In this document: piece after piece, positions 40,620 through 49,305 of the stretch
How positions within the stretch are numbered: the first letter of the stretch is position 1
Layout: each line of letters starts with the position of its first letter
NCBI RefSeq assembly: GCF_051660745.1
Contig: NZ_JBOFQF010000031.1
Location: 53,100 to 117,099 of the forward strand
Direction: 5' to 3'
Source of the DNA: Segniliparus sp051660745
GTDB lineage: Bacteria; Actinomycetota; Actinomycetes; Mycobacteriales; Mycobacteriaceae
Length of the DNA: 64,000 nt
The notes under the pieces: model-generated
What the model was told of the DNA's origin: nothing
The model's database searches: none
The model's input: the letters and a program-made list of their open reading frames with translations, nothing else
Translations under genes and position numbers: made by a program

Positions 40620-42079
40620 GTGCCAACTTCTCCTTCGTCCAAGCCGAGAGCCTCGGCAGCGGCTTTCGCAGATTTCGTCCCCGCGCGTTTCTGCAACGTC
40701 CACTGCGGGATGTTGCGCTGTTTCCCGGCGGACACGGCGAGCGCTCCCGGCGGCACATCCTCCTTGAGGACGGTGCCCGCGCCGATGTACGCCCCGTGTC
40801 CAACAGTCAACGGCGCAACGAACATGGTATCCGACCCGGAGCGCACGTGGTCACCCACGACGGTGGTGTGCTTGTTCACTCCGTCGTAGTTGACGAACAC
40901 GCTGGACGCGCCGATGTTGCTGTGCTCCCCGATGACCGCGTCCCCGGCGTAGGTGAGGTGCGGGATTTTGCTGCCCGCCCCGATCCGCGCGTTCTTGGTC
41001 TCCACGAACGTCCCGATCTTGCCCGCAGCCCCCAGCTCGGTGCCGGGGCGCAGATACGCGAAGGGCCCGACCTGCGCCCGGTCGCCGACGACCGCGCCGG
41101 TCGAGTGCGTCCGGGACACGACCGCCTCGGCGCCGACGAAGGTGTCCTCCAACGTCGTGTCCGGCCCGATCCGCGCCCCGGTTTTGACCACGGTCGAGCC
41201 TTTGAGCTGTGTCCCCGGCTCGATGCGGACGTCGGGCTCGATCTCGACCCCGACGTCGATCCAGGTGCTCGCCGGGTCCACGACCGTGACGCCCGCGAGC
41301 ATGTGCCCGCGCAGGATGCGCCGGTTGAACTCGGCCGCGAGGTCGGCGAGCTGCACCAGGTCGTTGCAGCCCTCCAACGCCACCGGGTCCGCGGCGATGG
41401 TCGCGATGACCGAGCGGCCCTGGCCCAGCGCGATCTCGACCACGTCGGTGAGATACCGCTCGCCCTGCGAGTTGGCCAGGCCGATGGCGGGCAGCGCGGC
41501 CCGCAGCAGCGAGGCCTCGAACGCGTACACCCCGGAGTTCACTTCGAGGACGCGGCGCTGCTCGTCGGTGGCGTCGCGCTCCTCGACGATCCCCGTGAGC
41601 GCGCCGCCGGGCGAGCGGAGGATCCTGCCGTAGCCGTACGGCTCCGCGACGACCCTGGTGAGGACGGAGCCGTCCGCCCGGCCCTCGCGGTGGCTCGCCA
41701 CGAACTGCGCGAGCGTCGCGCCGTCGAGCATCGGGAAGTCGCTATAGATGACGAGCACCGTGCCGTCGAAGTCCGAGGGGATCGCCGCGAGGCCCGCGTC
41801 GGCGGCTCCGCCGGTGCCGTCCGGCACGGGCTGGGTCGCGATGGAGACCGGCGTCCCGACGAGCTCGCCCACGCGCGCCGCCGCCTGCGCGACCGGCTCG
41901 CCGTGCGGGCTGACCACGACGACCAGATGCGCGGGGTCCAGCTCCGCAGCCGCGCGAACGGCGTGCTCCAGCATGCTCCGTCCGGCAATAGGGTGCAGCG
42001 GCTTCGGAGTCTTGGACCGCATTCGGGTTCCGGAGCCCGCGGCCAAGACCAGCACGGCAAGGCGAGGTCCCAAAGTCAT
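40616..42079 (-). CDS. glmU: Bifunctional GlcNAc-1-P uridyltransferase / GlcN-1-P acetyltransferase
   Basis: 487 aa. The N-terminal pyrophosphorylase has LAVLVLAAGSGTRMRSKTPK and LVIYSDFPML. The C-terminal left-handed beta-helix includes the acetyltransferase site (KNARIGAGSKIPHLTYAGDA, SVFVNYDGVNKHTT). It makes UDP-GlcNAc for peptidoglycan and the WbbL acceptor. TAATCT ends 6 nt before the ATG; leaderless. It lies 41 bp downstream of papA. Confidence 0.97.
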   Translation of the reverse strand: MTLGPRLAVLVLAAGSGTRMRSKTPKPLHPIAGRSMLEHAVRAAAELDPAHLVVVVSPHGEPVAQAAARVGELVGTPVSIATQPVPDGTGGAADAGLAAIPSDFDGTVLVIYSDFPMLDGATLAQFVASHREGRADGSVLTRVVAEPYGYGRILRSPGGALTGIVEERDATDEQRRVLEVNSGVYAFEASLLRAALPAIGLANSQGERYLTDVVEIALGQGRSVIATIAADPVALEGCNDLVQLADLAAEFNRRILRGHMLAGVTVVDPASTWIDVGVEIEPDVRIEPGTQLKGSTVVKTGARIGPDTTLEDTFVGAEAVVSRTHSTGAVVGDRAQVGPFAYLRPGTELGAAGKIGTFVETKNARIGAGSKIPHLTYAGDAVIGEHSNIGASSVFVNYDGVNKHTTVVGDHVRSGSDTMFVAPLTVGHGAYIGAGTVLKEDVPPGALAVSAGKQRNIPQWTLQKRAGTKSAKAAAEALGLDEGEVGT

Positions 42080-42120
42080 TCCTGCAGATTACCCCGAGCC
42101 GTTCGCCGGATCGCTCGGTG

Positions 42121-43482
42121 TCATTCCGACAGGAGCGCGTCGAAGGCCTGTTGCAGGGCTCCGATGATCGGCGCGGTGTCCGCCTCGCCGCTGACGAACT
42201 GGAACAGGTCGAGGCTCAACCTGTCGTCGAAGGTCGACACCAGGTAGGAATGGTTCCGCGAAGCGCCGATGGCCTGCTGCGCCTTGGCGTCGAACTGCTC
42301 CGGGCTTGGGCTCGAGTGGATGACGCCGTGCACGTCCTCGATGACCATGCCGTCGGGGACGGGCAGATCGGGCAGGACGCCGACGTTGGTGATGAACACC
42401 GTGTCGGGCATCGGCTGCGACACGACGGCGGAGAGCTCGCGCATGATGTTCGTCAGCCCGGACATCTGCAGGAGGCTCTGCGGCATGATGCCCCGCTCCA
42501 GGTCCACGGCGATCTGGTCGCGGACCTGCTTGGCCCAGGCGACAGGGTCGTCCCCGCGCTGGGCCAGCACCAGCGTCGTCGAGTTCCCGGAGAAATTGGT
42601 CACCGACATCGGGTCCTCGACCGACGGGCTCACCCGGGTCCGCACGTCCACGGCCGAGCGCAGCTGCAGGATCAAGAAATCGGGGGAGCCGGGCGCGAGC
42701 AGCTCGGCGAGCACGGCGGCGGCGGACACGAGCCCGTGCACGCTCACCTGGCTGCGCTTGCTGAGCGCGATGAGCGCGGCGGTCTGCCCCCGGCTCAGGC
42801 GCAACCGGTCGTGGGCCACGGCGAACTGCGCGCGCTCGGCGGCCTCCTCGGCGGCCTCCGGAGCCTCGCATGGCGAGGCGGACGACATCGCCTGGGTGAA
42901 GAACTCGGCGGCCTCCTCGCCGTAGCTCTGGCGGAGGAACTCGTCGAAGGCCAATTTCTTGACCCCGCGCTCGGACAGCACCTCCTCCGGCGGCAGGGGC
43001 AGCGGACGGGGCGGCCCCGCCTCGGCGCTCCCGGTGGTCACCAGGCTCGTGTAGAGCGCGAAGAACTCGGCCAAGTAAGTGATCATCACCCGGCCGTCCG
43101 CGAGCGAGTGGTGGCAGGAGAACACGAGCCGGAACCGGTCGCCCCGCCTGGCCACCCGCACCGCGAGCGCCTCCCCGCCGACCAGAAGCAGGTCGGACTC
43201 TTGGAGCGGGCGGTCCAGATCGCCGTCGTCGATCGTGCAGACCGGCGCGTCGGCGCGGTCCAGCAGCAGCGTGTGCCCCTTCCCGTCGGCGGCGCGCACG
43301 ACGCGGCCGCCCACCACCGGGTACTTGGCCCGCAGCAGCGCGAGCGCCGCGCGGAGGGCCCCTTCGTCGAGCCGCCCACGGCCTTGGATGACCGCGTTGA
43401 TCGTCGCGGACATGCCCGCCATGAACGATTCCATCCCGGAAAGCTCCCGGGCTGTCGGCGCCTCGATCCGCACACTGGTCAC
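42121..43482 (-). CDS. PapA-like acyltransferase (condensation-domain fold), paralog 1
   Basis: 453 aa. The catalytic motif HHSLADG (HHxxxDG) near residue 123 and the C-terminal TNVGVLPDLPVPDGMVIEDVHG region are typical of polyketide-associated acyltransferases such as mycobacterial PapA5. These transfer acyl groups onto hydroxyls of polyketides, glycolipids or wax alcohols. No polyketide synthase is in the window. GTG 43482 with TATACT ending 6 nt upstream indicates a leaderless start. A paralog with a changed active-site motif is at 60100-61380. Confidence 0.85.
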   Translation of the reverse strand: MTSVRIEAPTARELSGMESFMAGMSATINAVIQGRGRLDEGALRAALALLRAKYPVVGGRVVRAADGKGHTLLLDRADAPVCTIDDGDLDRPLQESDLLLVGGEALAVRVARRGDRFRLVFSCHHSLADGRVMITYLAEFFALYTSLVTTGSAEAGPPRPLPLPPEEVLSERGVKKLAFDEFLRQSYGEEAAEFFTQAMSSASPCEAPEAAEEAAERAQFAVAHDRLRLSRGQTAALIALSKRSQVSVHGLVSAAAVLAELLAPGSPDFLILQLRSAVDVRTRVSPSVEDPMSVTNFSGNSTTLVLAQRGDDPVAWAKQVRDQIAVDLERGIMPQSLLQMSGLTNIMRELSAVVSQPMPDTVFITNVGVLPDLPVPDGMVIEDVHGVIHSSPSPEQFDAKAQQAIGASRNHSYLVSTFDDRLSLDLFQFVSGEADTAPIIGALQQAFDALLSE

Positions 43483-43671
43483 GGGCGGAGTATACCGCGT
43501 CGGACCAGCGCCGACAGGTGGAAATCACCCGAAACGGAGCCCCTCGCCCGAGGGTTCACCAGGACTTTCCGTCCAGCATTCCCAAGCGGGGGGAGGATTT
43601 CACCTCTCCTTTCCTTTCGGCCGCCGTCCCGGCCCGCCCGCCGCATGGCCGGGAAAGATTAAAATGCCGCT

Positions 43672-45159
43672 ATGACAACCGCCTCCGACGACCTGGACGT
43701 GCTCATCATCGGGGCGGGCATCTCCGGCATCAGCGCCGCGTGGCACGTCCAGCGCCGCTGCCCCGGCAAGCGGTTCGCCGTCCTGGAGGCCCGCGACAGC
43801 CTCGGCGGCACCTGGGACTTCTTCAAATACCCAGGCCTTCGCTCGGACTCGGACATGCACACGCTCGGCTTCCGGTTCCGGCCGTGGACCGAGGAGAAGG
43901 CGATCGCCGAGGCCCCGGCGATCATGGCCTACCTCCGCGACACGGCGCGCGAGAGCGGGATCGACCGGCACATCCGCTACGGCAGCCGCGTCACGGGCGC
44001 CGCGTGGTCGAGCGAGGACCAGCGCTGGACCGTCCAGGTGGAGACCGGCTCCGGCAAACACGAGCTGACCTCCCGGCTCCTCTTTTTCTGCGGCGGGTAC
44101 TACCGCTACGACGCCGGATACACCCCCGACTTCCCCGGCATGTCGGATTTCGCCGGGACGATCGCGCATCCGAACCAATGGCCGGAGGACCTCGACTGGG
44201 CGGGCAAACGCGTCGTGGTCGTCGGCAGCGGCGCGACGGCGGTGACGCTCGTGCCCGTCCTCGCCAGAACTGCCGCGCACGTCGTCATGCTGCAGCGCTC
44301 GCCGAGCTACATCCTCCCCGCCCCGAGCAGGGACAAGCTCGCCATCGCGCTGGCCAAGCGCCTCCCGCCGAAAACAGTCCACGCGGTCATCCGCTGGCGC
44401 AACATCCTGCGGGGCGCCTATTTCTACCGGCTCACCCGCAAAGACCCCGCCAAAGCCCGCGCGATGCTGCGCTCGTTCACCGTGCGCGCGCTGCCCGAGG
44501 GCTATCCGGTCGACACGCATTTCAACCCCCGCTACAACCCGTGGGACCAACGGCTGTGCCTCGCCCCCGGCGGGGACATCTACCGCGCGATCTCGGACGG
44601 GCGCGCCTCGGTGGCCACCGGCCAGATCGAGGCCTTCACGCCAACGGGCCTGCGCCTGCGCGGCTCGGACGGGAACGGCTCCGAGGAGATCGAGGCCGAC
44701 ATCGTCGTCACCGCGACCGGGTTCAACATGGGGTCGATGACGGATCTGCCCCTCGTCGTGGACGGCGAGCGGGTGGACCTGGCGAAGCAGTTCGCCTACA
44801 AGACGCTCATGCTCACGTCCGTCCCGAATTTCGTCTTCACCGTCGGCTACACGAACGCGTCGTGGACCCTCAAGGCCGACCTCGTCTCCGAATACGCCTG
44901 CAGGCTCCTGGCCTATCTCGACAAACGCGGCCTCGGCTCGGCCACCCCGGTCCTGGAAGCCCCGATCGCCGAGCCCAGGCCCTTGTTCGGCGACTTCCAG
45001 CCCGGCTACGCCAAACGCGCCTCGGACACGCTGCCGAAACAGGGGCCGAAGGCTCCGTGGCGGCAGCGGATGAGCTACGTGCGCGATGTGGTCGAGATCC
45101 GGCACGGGCGGATCCCGACCACATCGCTGCGGTTCAGCGCGGCGCGCCCTACCCGCTGA
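43672..45159 (+). CDS. Flavin-containing Baeyer-Villiger monooxygenase, EthA-like
   Basis: 495 aa. FAD site GAGISGISAAWHVQRRCPGK; the BVMO fingerprint region is represented around FFCGGYYRYDAGYTPDFPG; the NADPH loop is VVVVGSGATAVTLVP; and ATGFNMG is near the C-terminus. Size and the GTWDFFKYPGLRSDSDMHTLGF block fit EthA, which inserts oxygen into ketones and activates ethionamide. TAAAAT ends 6 nt before the ATG, so leaderless. It converges on the broken LLM gene with an 11-bp overlap. Confidence 0.9.
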   Translation: MTTASDDLDVLIIGAGISGISAAWHVQRRCPGKRFAVLEARDSLGGTWDFFKYPGLRSDSDMHTLGFRFRPWTEEKAIAEAPAIMAYLRDTARESGIDRHIRYGSRVTGAAWSSEDQRWTVQVETGSGKHELTSRLLFFCGGYYRYDAGYTPDFPGMSDFAGTIAHPNQWPEDLDWAGKRVVVVGSGATAVTLVPVLARTAAHVVMLQRSPSYILPAPSRDKLAIALAKRLPPKTVHAVIRWRNILRGAYFYRLTRKDPAKARAMLRSFTVRALPEGYPVDTHFNPRYNPWDQRLCLAPGGDIYRAISDGRASVATGQIEAFTPTGLRLRGSDGNGSEEIEADIVVTATGFNMGSMTDLPLVVDGERVDLAKQFAYKTLMLTSVPNFVFTVGYTNASWTLKADLVSEYACRLLAYLDKRGLGSATPVLEAPIAEPRPLFGDFQPGYAKRASDTLPKQGPKAPWRQRMSYVRDVVEIRHGRIPTTSLRFSAARPTR

Positions 45160-46188
45160 CGAGCGGCGCGAGCGCCTTCCCGGCCAGCTCGACGACCCCT
45201 GGCGCGCTGCCGTGCGCGGCCAAGTTGATGGTCACGCCGTCCACGCCGTGCGCCAGCACCCGGCTCTGGATCTGCTCCGCGACCTTCTCCGGTCCGCCCA
45301 CCACGACCATGTCCGCGAAGCGGCTCAGCTGCTCCTGGTCGGCGCCGCTCGCCGATCCCGCGCTCATCGCGGCGAGCAGGCCCTGCGCGGTCTGTTGCGC
45401 CTGCGCGTCGTCCTCGCCGATCACGACGGTGACGTATGCGCTGGTCTCCAGCGTCGACCGGTCGCGGCCCGCCTCGTCGCAGCGCCGCTGGAGCGCTTCG
45501 AGCTTCTGCGGGATCTGCGAGAGCCCGCAGATCAGGTTCAAATGGTCGGCGTGCTTGGCAGCGAGGGCGAAGGTCTTCTTCTCGCCGGTGCCGCCGAGCA
45601 TGACCGGCACGCTCGCGCGCAACCGGGGCTCGTTGATCGCGTCCTTGACGCGGTACCACTTCCCGTCGAACGTCGGGCGCTCGCCCTTGAGCATCGGCCC
45701 GATGATCTGCAAGGCCTCCTCCAGCCGCTCGAAGCGGTCGGTGAACGTGCCGAACTCGAAGCCGTAGCTGTCATGCTCCAGCTCGAACCAGCCCGCGCCG
45801 ATCCCGAGGATCGCGCGCCCGCCCGACACCACGTCGAGCGTGGTGGCGATTTTCGCGGTGAGCGCCGGGTTGCGATAGGTGGGGGTACCTCCCGCGGCTA
45901 TGTTGGCGAGCTTGCGAGCTGCAGCCGCGGGGGAGTGCCGGTGACGAGGGCTCCGAGCTGGATCGTCTGGGTGCTCGCGGCGAGCGCCGCGAGCACCGTG
46001 TACGACTCCAGCATCGGCAGGTCCGGCTCGCCGAAGCCCGGCAGCTGGTAGAAGTGGTCCATCACGAAGAGCGTGTCGAAGCCCGCGGCCTCCGCCTCTT
46101 TCGCTTGGGCGACGACGGCGGGGAAGATGTCCCGCACCTCGCCCCCGTAGGAGTAGCTGGGGATCTGCAAGCCGAGTTTGATGCTCAT
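45149..46188 (-). pseudogene. LLM-class (F420-type) oxidoreductase gene split by a palindromic insertion
   Basis: The N-terminal 84 residues start at ATG 46188 (AAGGAG upstream) with MSIKLGLQIPSYSYGGEVRD and reach LGALVTG. The gene resumes at 45880 as TYRNPALTAKIATTLDVVSG and continues to 45149. Between them 56 nt (45881-45936) shift the frame and bring a TAG after 16 codons. Removing 53 nt would restore a 328-aa luciferase-like monooxygenase, which in mycobacteria usually uses F420. It follows the SDR gene by 29 bp, so the product was probably made with it under the TetR-controlled promoter. Both halves look otherwise undecayed, so the event is recent. Confidence 0.85.
45881..45936. mobile_element. 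53-56 nt palindromic mini-insertion
   Basis: CCCGCGGCT (45891-45899) pairs with AGCCGCGGG (45923-45931). The outer arms GGTACCTCCC and GGGGGAGTGCC are imperfect inverted repeats, and the inner part has GCGAGCT twice. It interrupts a conserved coding motif precisely and is too short to encode anything. Similar GGCACTCCCCC/GGTACC palindromes are, as far as I recall, dispersed in other actinomycetes. A non-autonomous MITE- or REP-like element is the best reading. Confidence 0.7.
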
Positions 46189-46217
46189 AGTTTTCTCCTT
46201 CGTTGTCGAGGCCGGGA

Positions 46218-47183
<966 letters not shown>

Positions 47184-47223
47184 GGACTTCTCCTGTCTAA
47201 TTCGGATTCGGCCATCGAGTATC

Positions 47224-47288
47224 AGACCGATGGTCCGATAATAAGAGACCGATGGGATGTTGTCAAGAGACCGCCGGACTGTTAAACT
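47224..47288. promoter_or_regulatory. Divergent overlapping promoters with three 22-bp-spaced operator repeats
   Basis: Minus strand (SDR): TTGACA (47266-47261), 17 bp, TATTAT (47243-47238). Plus strand (TetR): TTGTCA (47260-47265), 17 bp, TAAACT (47283-47288), then 6 nt to the ATG. The two -35 boxes are the same seven bases read on opposite strands. AGACCG starts at 47224, 47246 and 47268, exactly 22 bp apart; the first is part of AGACC-GAT-GGTCC, a near-perfect palindrome. Binding there would block both promoters. Confidence 0.75.
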
Positions 47289-47294
47289 TGGGCA

Positions 47295-48023
47295 ATGATG
47301 TCCCAAGACTGCGGCTTCCATCGCGCCCGCAGCCCCGAGCAGGTGGAACAGCGCCGCAGAGCCATCCTCGACACGGCTTCGGAGATGCTGAGAGAGGCCC
47401 CGATCGCCGCGATCAGCCTTCGCGAGCTCTCCGCCAGGGTCGGGCTCGCGAAATCCAACGTGCTGCGCTACTTCGACAGCAGGGAGGCGATCTTCCTCGA
47501 GATCCTCGACCGCGAGCAGCGCGATTGGCTGGACGAGCTGGAGCGAACGCTCGGCGCCCTCGAACCGGGGACGGAACCGTTCGCGGTGGAGCGCGCCATC
47601 GCCGACGCCGTCACGGCCTCGGTCGTGCGGCGCCCGCTCTTGTGCGAGCTCGTCGCCGCGATGGGCGGCGTGCTGGAGCGCAACATCTCCGTGGAGTTCG
47701 CCCGCGATTTCAAACGTCGCGCGAACGGGAACATAGCCAGGCTCTCCGTGCTCGTCCAGGGCGCCGTCCCCGGCCTCGGCCCCGCGTCCGCCGCGATGGC
47801 CGCCGCCGCCATCGTCATCCTCATCACCGGGCTGTGGCCGTACGCCCACCCCACCGACGAGGTTTGCGCCGTCATGAAGGAGATGGGCTCGCCGACCGCC
47901 GATTTCATGTTCCGCGAGGGGATGCGCGACGGCCTGGTCACCCAATTCGTCGGACTGCGGGCGAGGGAAGCGGCAGGGGCTCCGCCCGGCAGGCTGTTCG
48001 CTCCGGCCGCCGCAAGCGAATAG
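47295..48023 (+). CDS. TetR-family transcriptional regulator
   Basis: 242 aa. N-terminal TetR HTH: RRRAILDTASEMLREAPIAAISLRELSARVGLAKSNVLRYFDSREAIFLEIL, with the recognition helix around VGLAKSNVLRYF. The rest is the ligand/dimer domain, rather hydrophobic near ASAAMAAAAIVILITGLWPY. It is divergent from the SDR gene and shares a 22-bp-phased operator region, so autoregulation and control of the SDR-LLM unit are likely. The inducer is unknown. The mRNA is probably leaderless. Confidence 0.92.
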   Translation: MMSQDCGFHRARSPEQVEQRRRAILDTASEMLREAPIAAISLRELSARVGLAKSNVLRYFDSREAIFLEILDREQRDWLDELERTLGALEPGTEPFAVERAIADAVTASVVRRPLLCELVAAMGGVLERNISVEFARDFKRRANGNIARLSVLVQGAVPGLGPASAAMAAAAIVILITGLWPYAHPTDEVCAVMKEMGSPTADFMFREGMRDGLVTQFVGLRAREAAGAPPGRLFAPAAASE

Positions 48024-48063
48024 GCCGAACGGGCCCGCGAACACACGGAGTAACGTTCCCCCT

Positions 48064-49197
48064 ATGGCCTCCTCCGTGCGCGCTTCGCTCGACCAAGGGG
48101 TCGGGCATCTCGTCCTCGACCGCCCCCAAGCCCTCAACGCACTCGACCTCGCCATGATCCGCGAGCTCGCCGAACCGCTGGCCGCGTGGGCCGAGGACAG
48201 CTCGGTGCGCCGAGTGGTGGTCACGAGCGACTCCCCGAAAGCGTTCTGCGCGGGCGGCGACATCCGGGCGATCCGCGACTACGCCCTCAAGGACGAGACC
48301 GGGCCGATCCGGCAGTACTTCGCCGAGGAGTACGCGCTCAACCGGCTCATCGCCGAGTACCCCAAGGAATACGTCGCCGTGATCGACGGCTACGCCCTCG
48401 GCGGCGGGCTCGGGATCAGCGTCCACGGAGCGGAACGGATCGTCAGCGAGCACGCCGTCGCCGCGATGCCCGAAACCGCGATCGGGTTCTTCCCCGACAT
48501 CGGAGCCTCTTATTTCCTCCCCCGGCTGCAGGGCGAGCTCGGGACCTACCTCGGGCTCACCGGCGCCCGCCTTTCGGGCGCCGACGTGGTCGCCGCAGGC
48601 CTCGCCACGCGGTTCGTCCCGCGCGAGCGGCTCGCCGACGCGACGAGCGCCCTGATCTCCGGGGTCGACTCGGACAGCGTGTGGGGCGCCTACGCCGAGG
48701 ACGTCCCCGCCCTCGCCCTGCCGCTGGACCGGATCGACGCGGTCTTCGCGGGCCACGACGCGACAGCCATCCTCGACCGGGTCGAGAACTTGCTCGGCGA
48801 TTCAGCCGGATGGGATGCAAGGCAGCAGGCGACGACGCGTACGGAAACAGCGAGGAACGAGCCTGGTACGCGAGGAGCCGATAACGCCGCAGACCGCCAG
48901 CTGAGCGCCGAGGACCGCGAATGGGCCGAGGCGACGCGATCGGCGCTGGCCGCCGCCTCGCCCACCTCGCTCGTCGTCACGCTCCGACTCGTCCGACTGG
49001 GCACCTCCGACGATCTCGCGGGCTGCTTGGCACGCGAACTGGACCTGGCCACGACGGTGACCAAGACCGAAGACTTCGCCGAAGGGGTGCGCGCCGCGCT
49101 CGTGGACAAGGACCGCTCCCCCGCGTGGCGGCCCAAGGCCGCCGTTGATGTCGCGGCGGACACGGTCGAGGAACTTTTCCGCTCCCACGCCATGTGA
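48064..49197 (+). CDS. 3-hydroxyisobutyryl-CoA hydrolase-like enoyl-CoA hydratase family protein with in-frame repeat insertion
   Basis: 377 aa, about 30 longer than mycobacterial EchA9-type proteins. Crotonase core: AFCAGGDIRAIRDYAL (oxyanion), EYALNRLIAEYPKEYVAVIDGYALGGGLGIS, then AMPETAIGFFPDIGASYFLPRL with the catalytic Glu/Asp of the hydrolase group. The C-terminal SPTSLVVTLRLVRLG block is typical. Codons for about 40 residues (around GTRGADNAADRQLSAED) come from palindromic element copy B, placed at a variable stretch before the last domain without breaking the frame. It probably acts in valine catabolism. TAACGT ends 7 nt before the ATG. Confidence 0.88.
   Translation: MASSVRASLDQGVGHLVLDRPQALNALDLAMIRELAEPLAAWAEDSSVRRVVVTSDSPKAFCAGGDIRAIRDYALKDETGPIRQYFAEEYALNRLIAEYPKEYVAVIDGYALGGGLGISVHGAERIVSEHAVAAMPETAIGFFPDIGASYFLPRLQGELGTYLGLTGARLSGADVVAAGLATRFVPRERLADATSALISGVDSDSVWGAYAEDVPALALPLDRIDAVFAGHDATAILDRVENLLGDSAGWDARQQATTRTETARNEPGTRGADNAADRQLSAEDREWAEATRSALAAASPTSLVVTLRLVRLGTSDDLAGCLARELDLATTVTKTEDFAEGVRAALVDKDRSPAWRPKAAVDVAADTVEELFRSHAM
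48793..48912 (+). repeat. Dispersed palindromic element, copy B (inside a CDS)
   Basis: 120 bp, exactly 40 codons. Outer stem CTCGGCG/CGCCGAG, inner stem CAGCCGG/CCAGCTG (one mismatch), central hairpin CGCGTAC/GTACGCG. The core shares GATGCAAGGC, GCGAGGAACGAGC and GAGGAGCCGATAACGCCG with other copies. It is translated as part of the crotonase-family protein. Confidence 0.85.
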
Positions 49198-49244
49198 ACA
49201 CGAGGCGACTTCCGGAAAAACCCGCCACGCCATGTCACACTTGG

Positions 49245-49273
49245 TTGCTCTGTGAAGAGTCTAAGAGTACTCT
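49245..49273 (+). promoter_or_regulatory. Promoter of the ligase-mmpS-mmpL locus with AGAGTACTCT palindrome
   Basis: TTGCTC (49245-49250), 17-bp spacer, TACTCT (49268-49273). The -10 box is half of the perfect palindrome AGAGTACTCT (49264-49273), a good repressor position. A leader of about 25 nt with GGAGGAGC then leads to the TTG start at 49306. Confidence 0.5.
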
Positions 49274-49305
49274 AAGGTCACTTTCCACAACCGGAGGAGC
49301 ATAGT

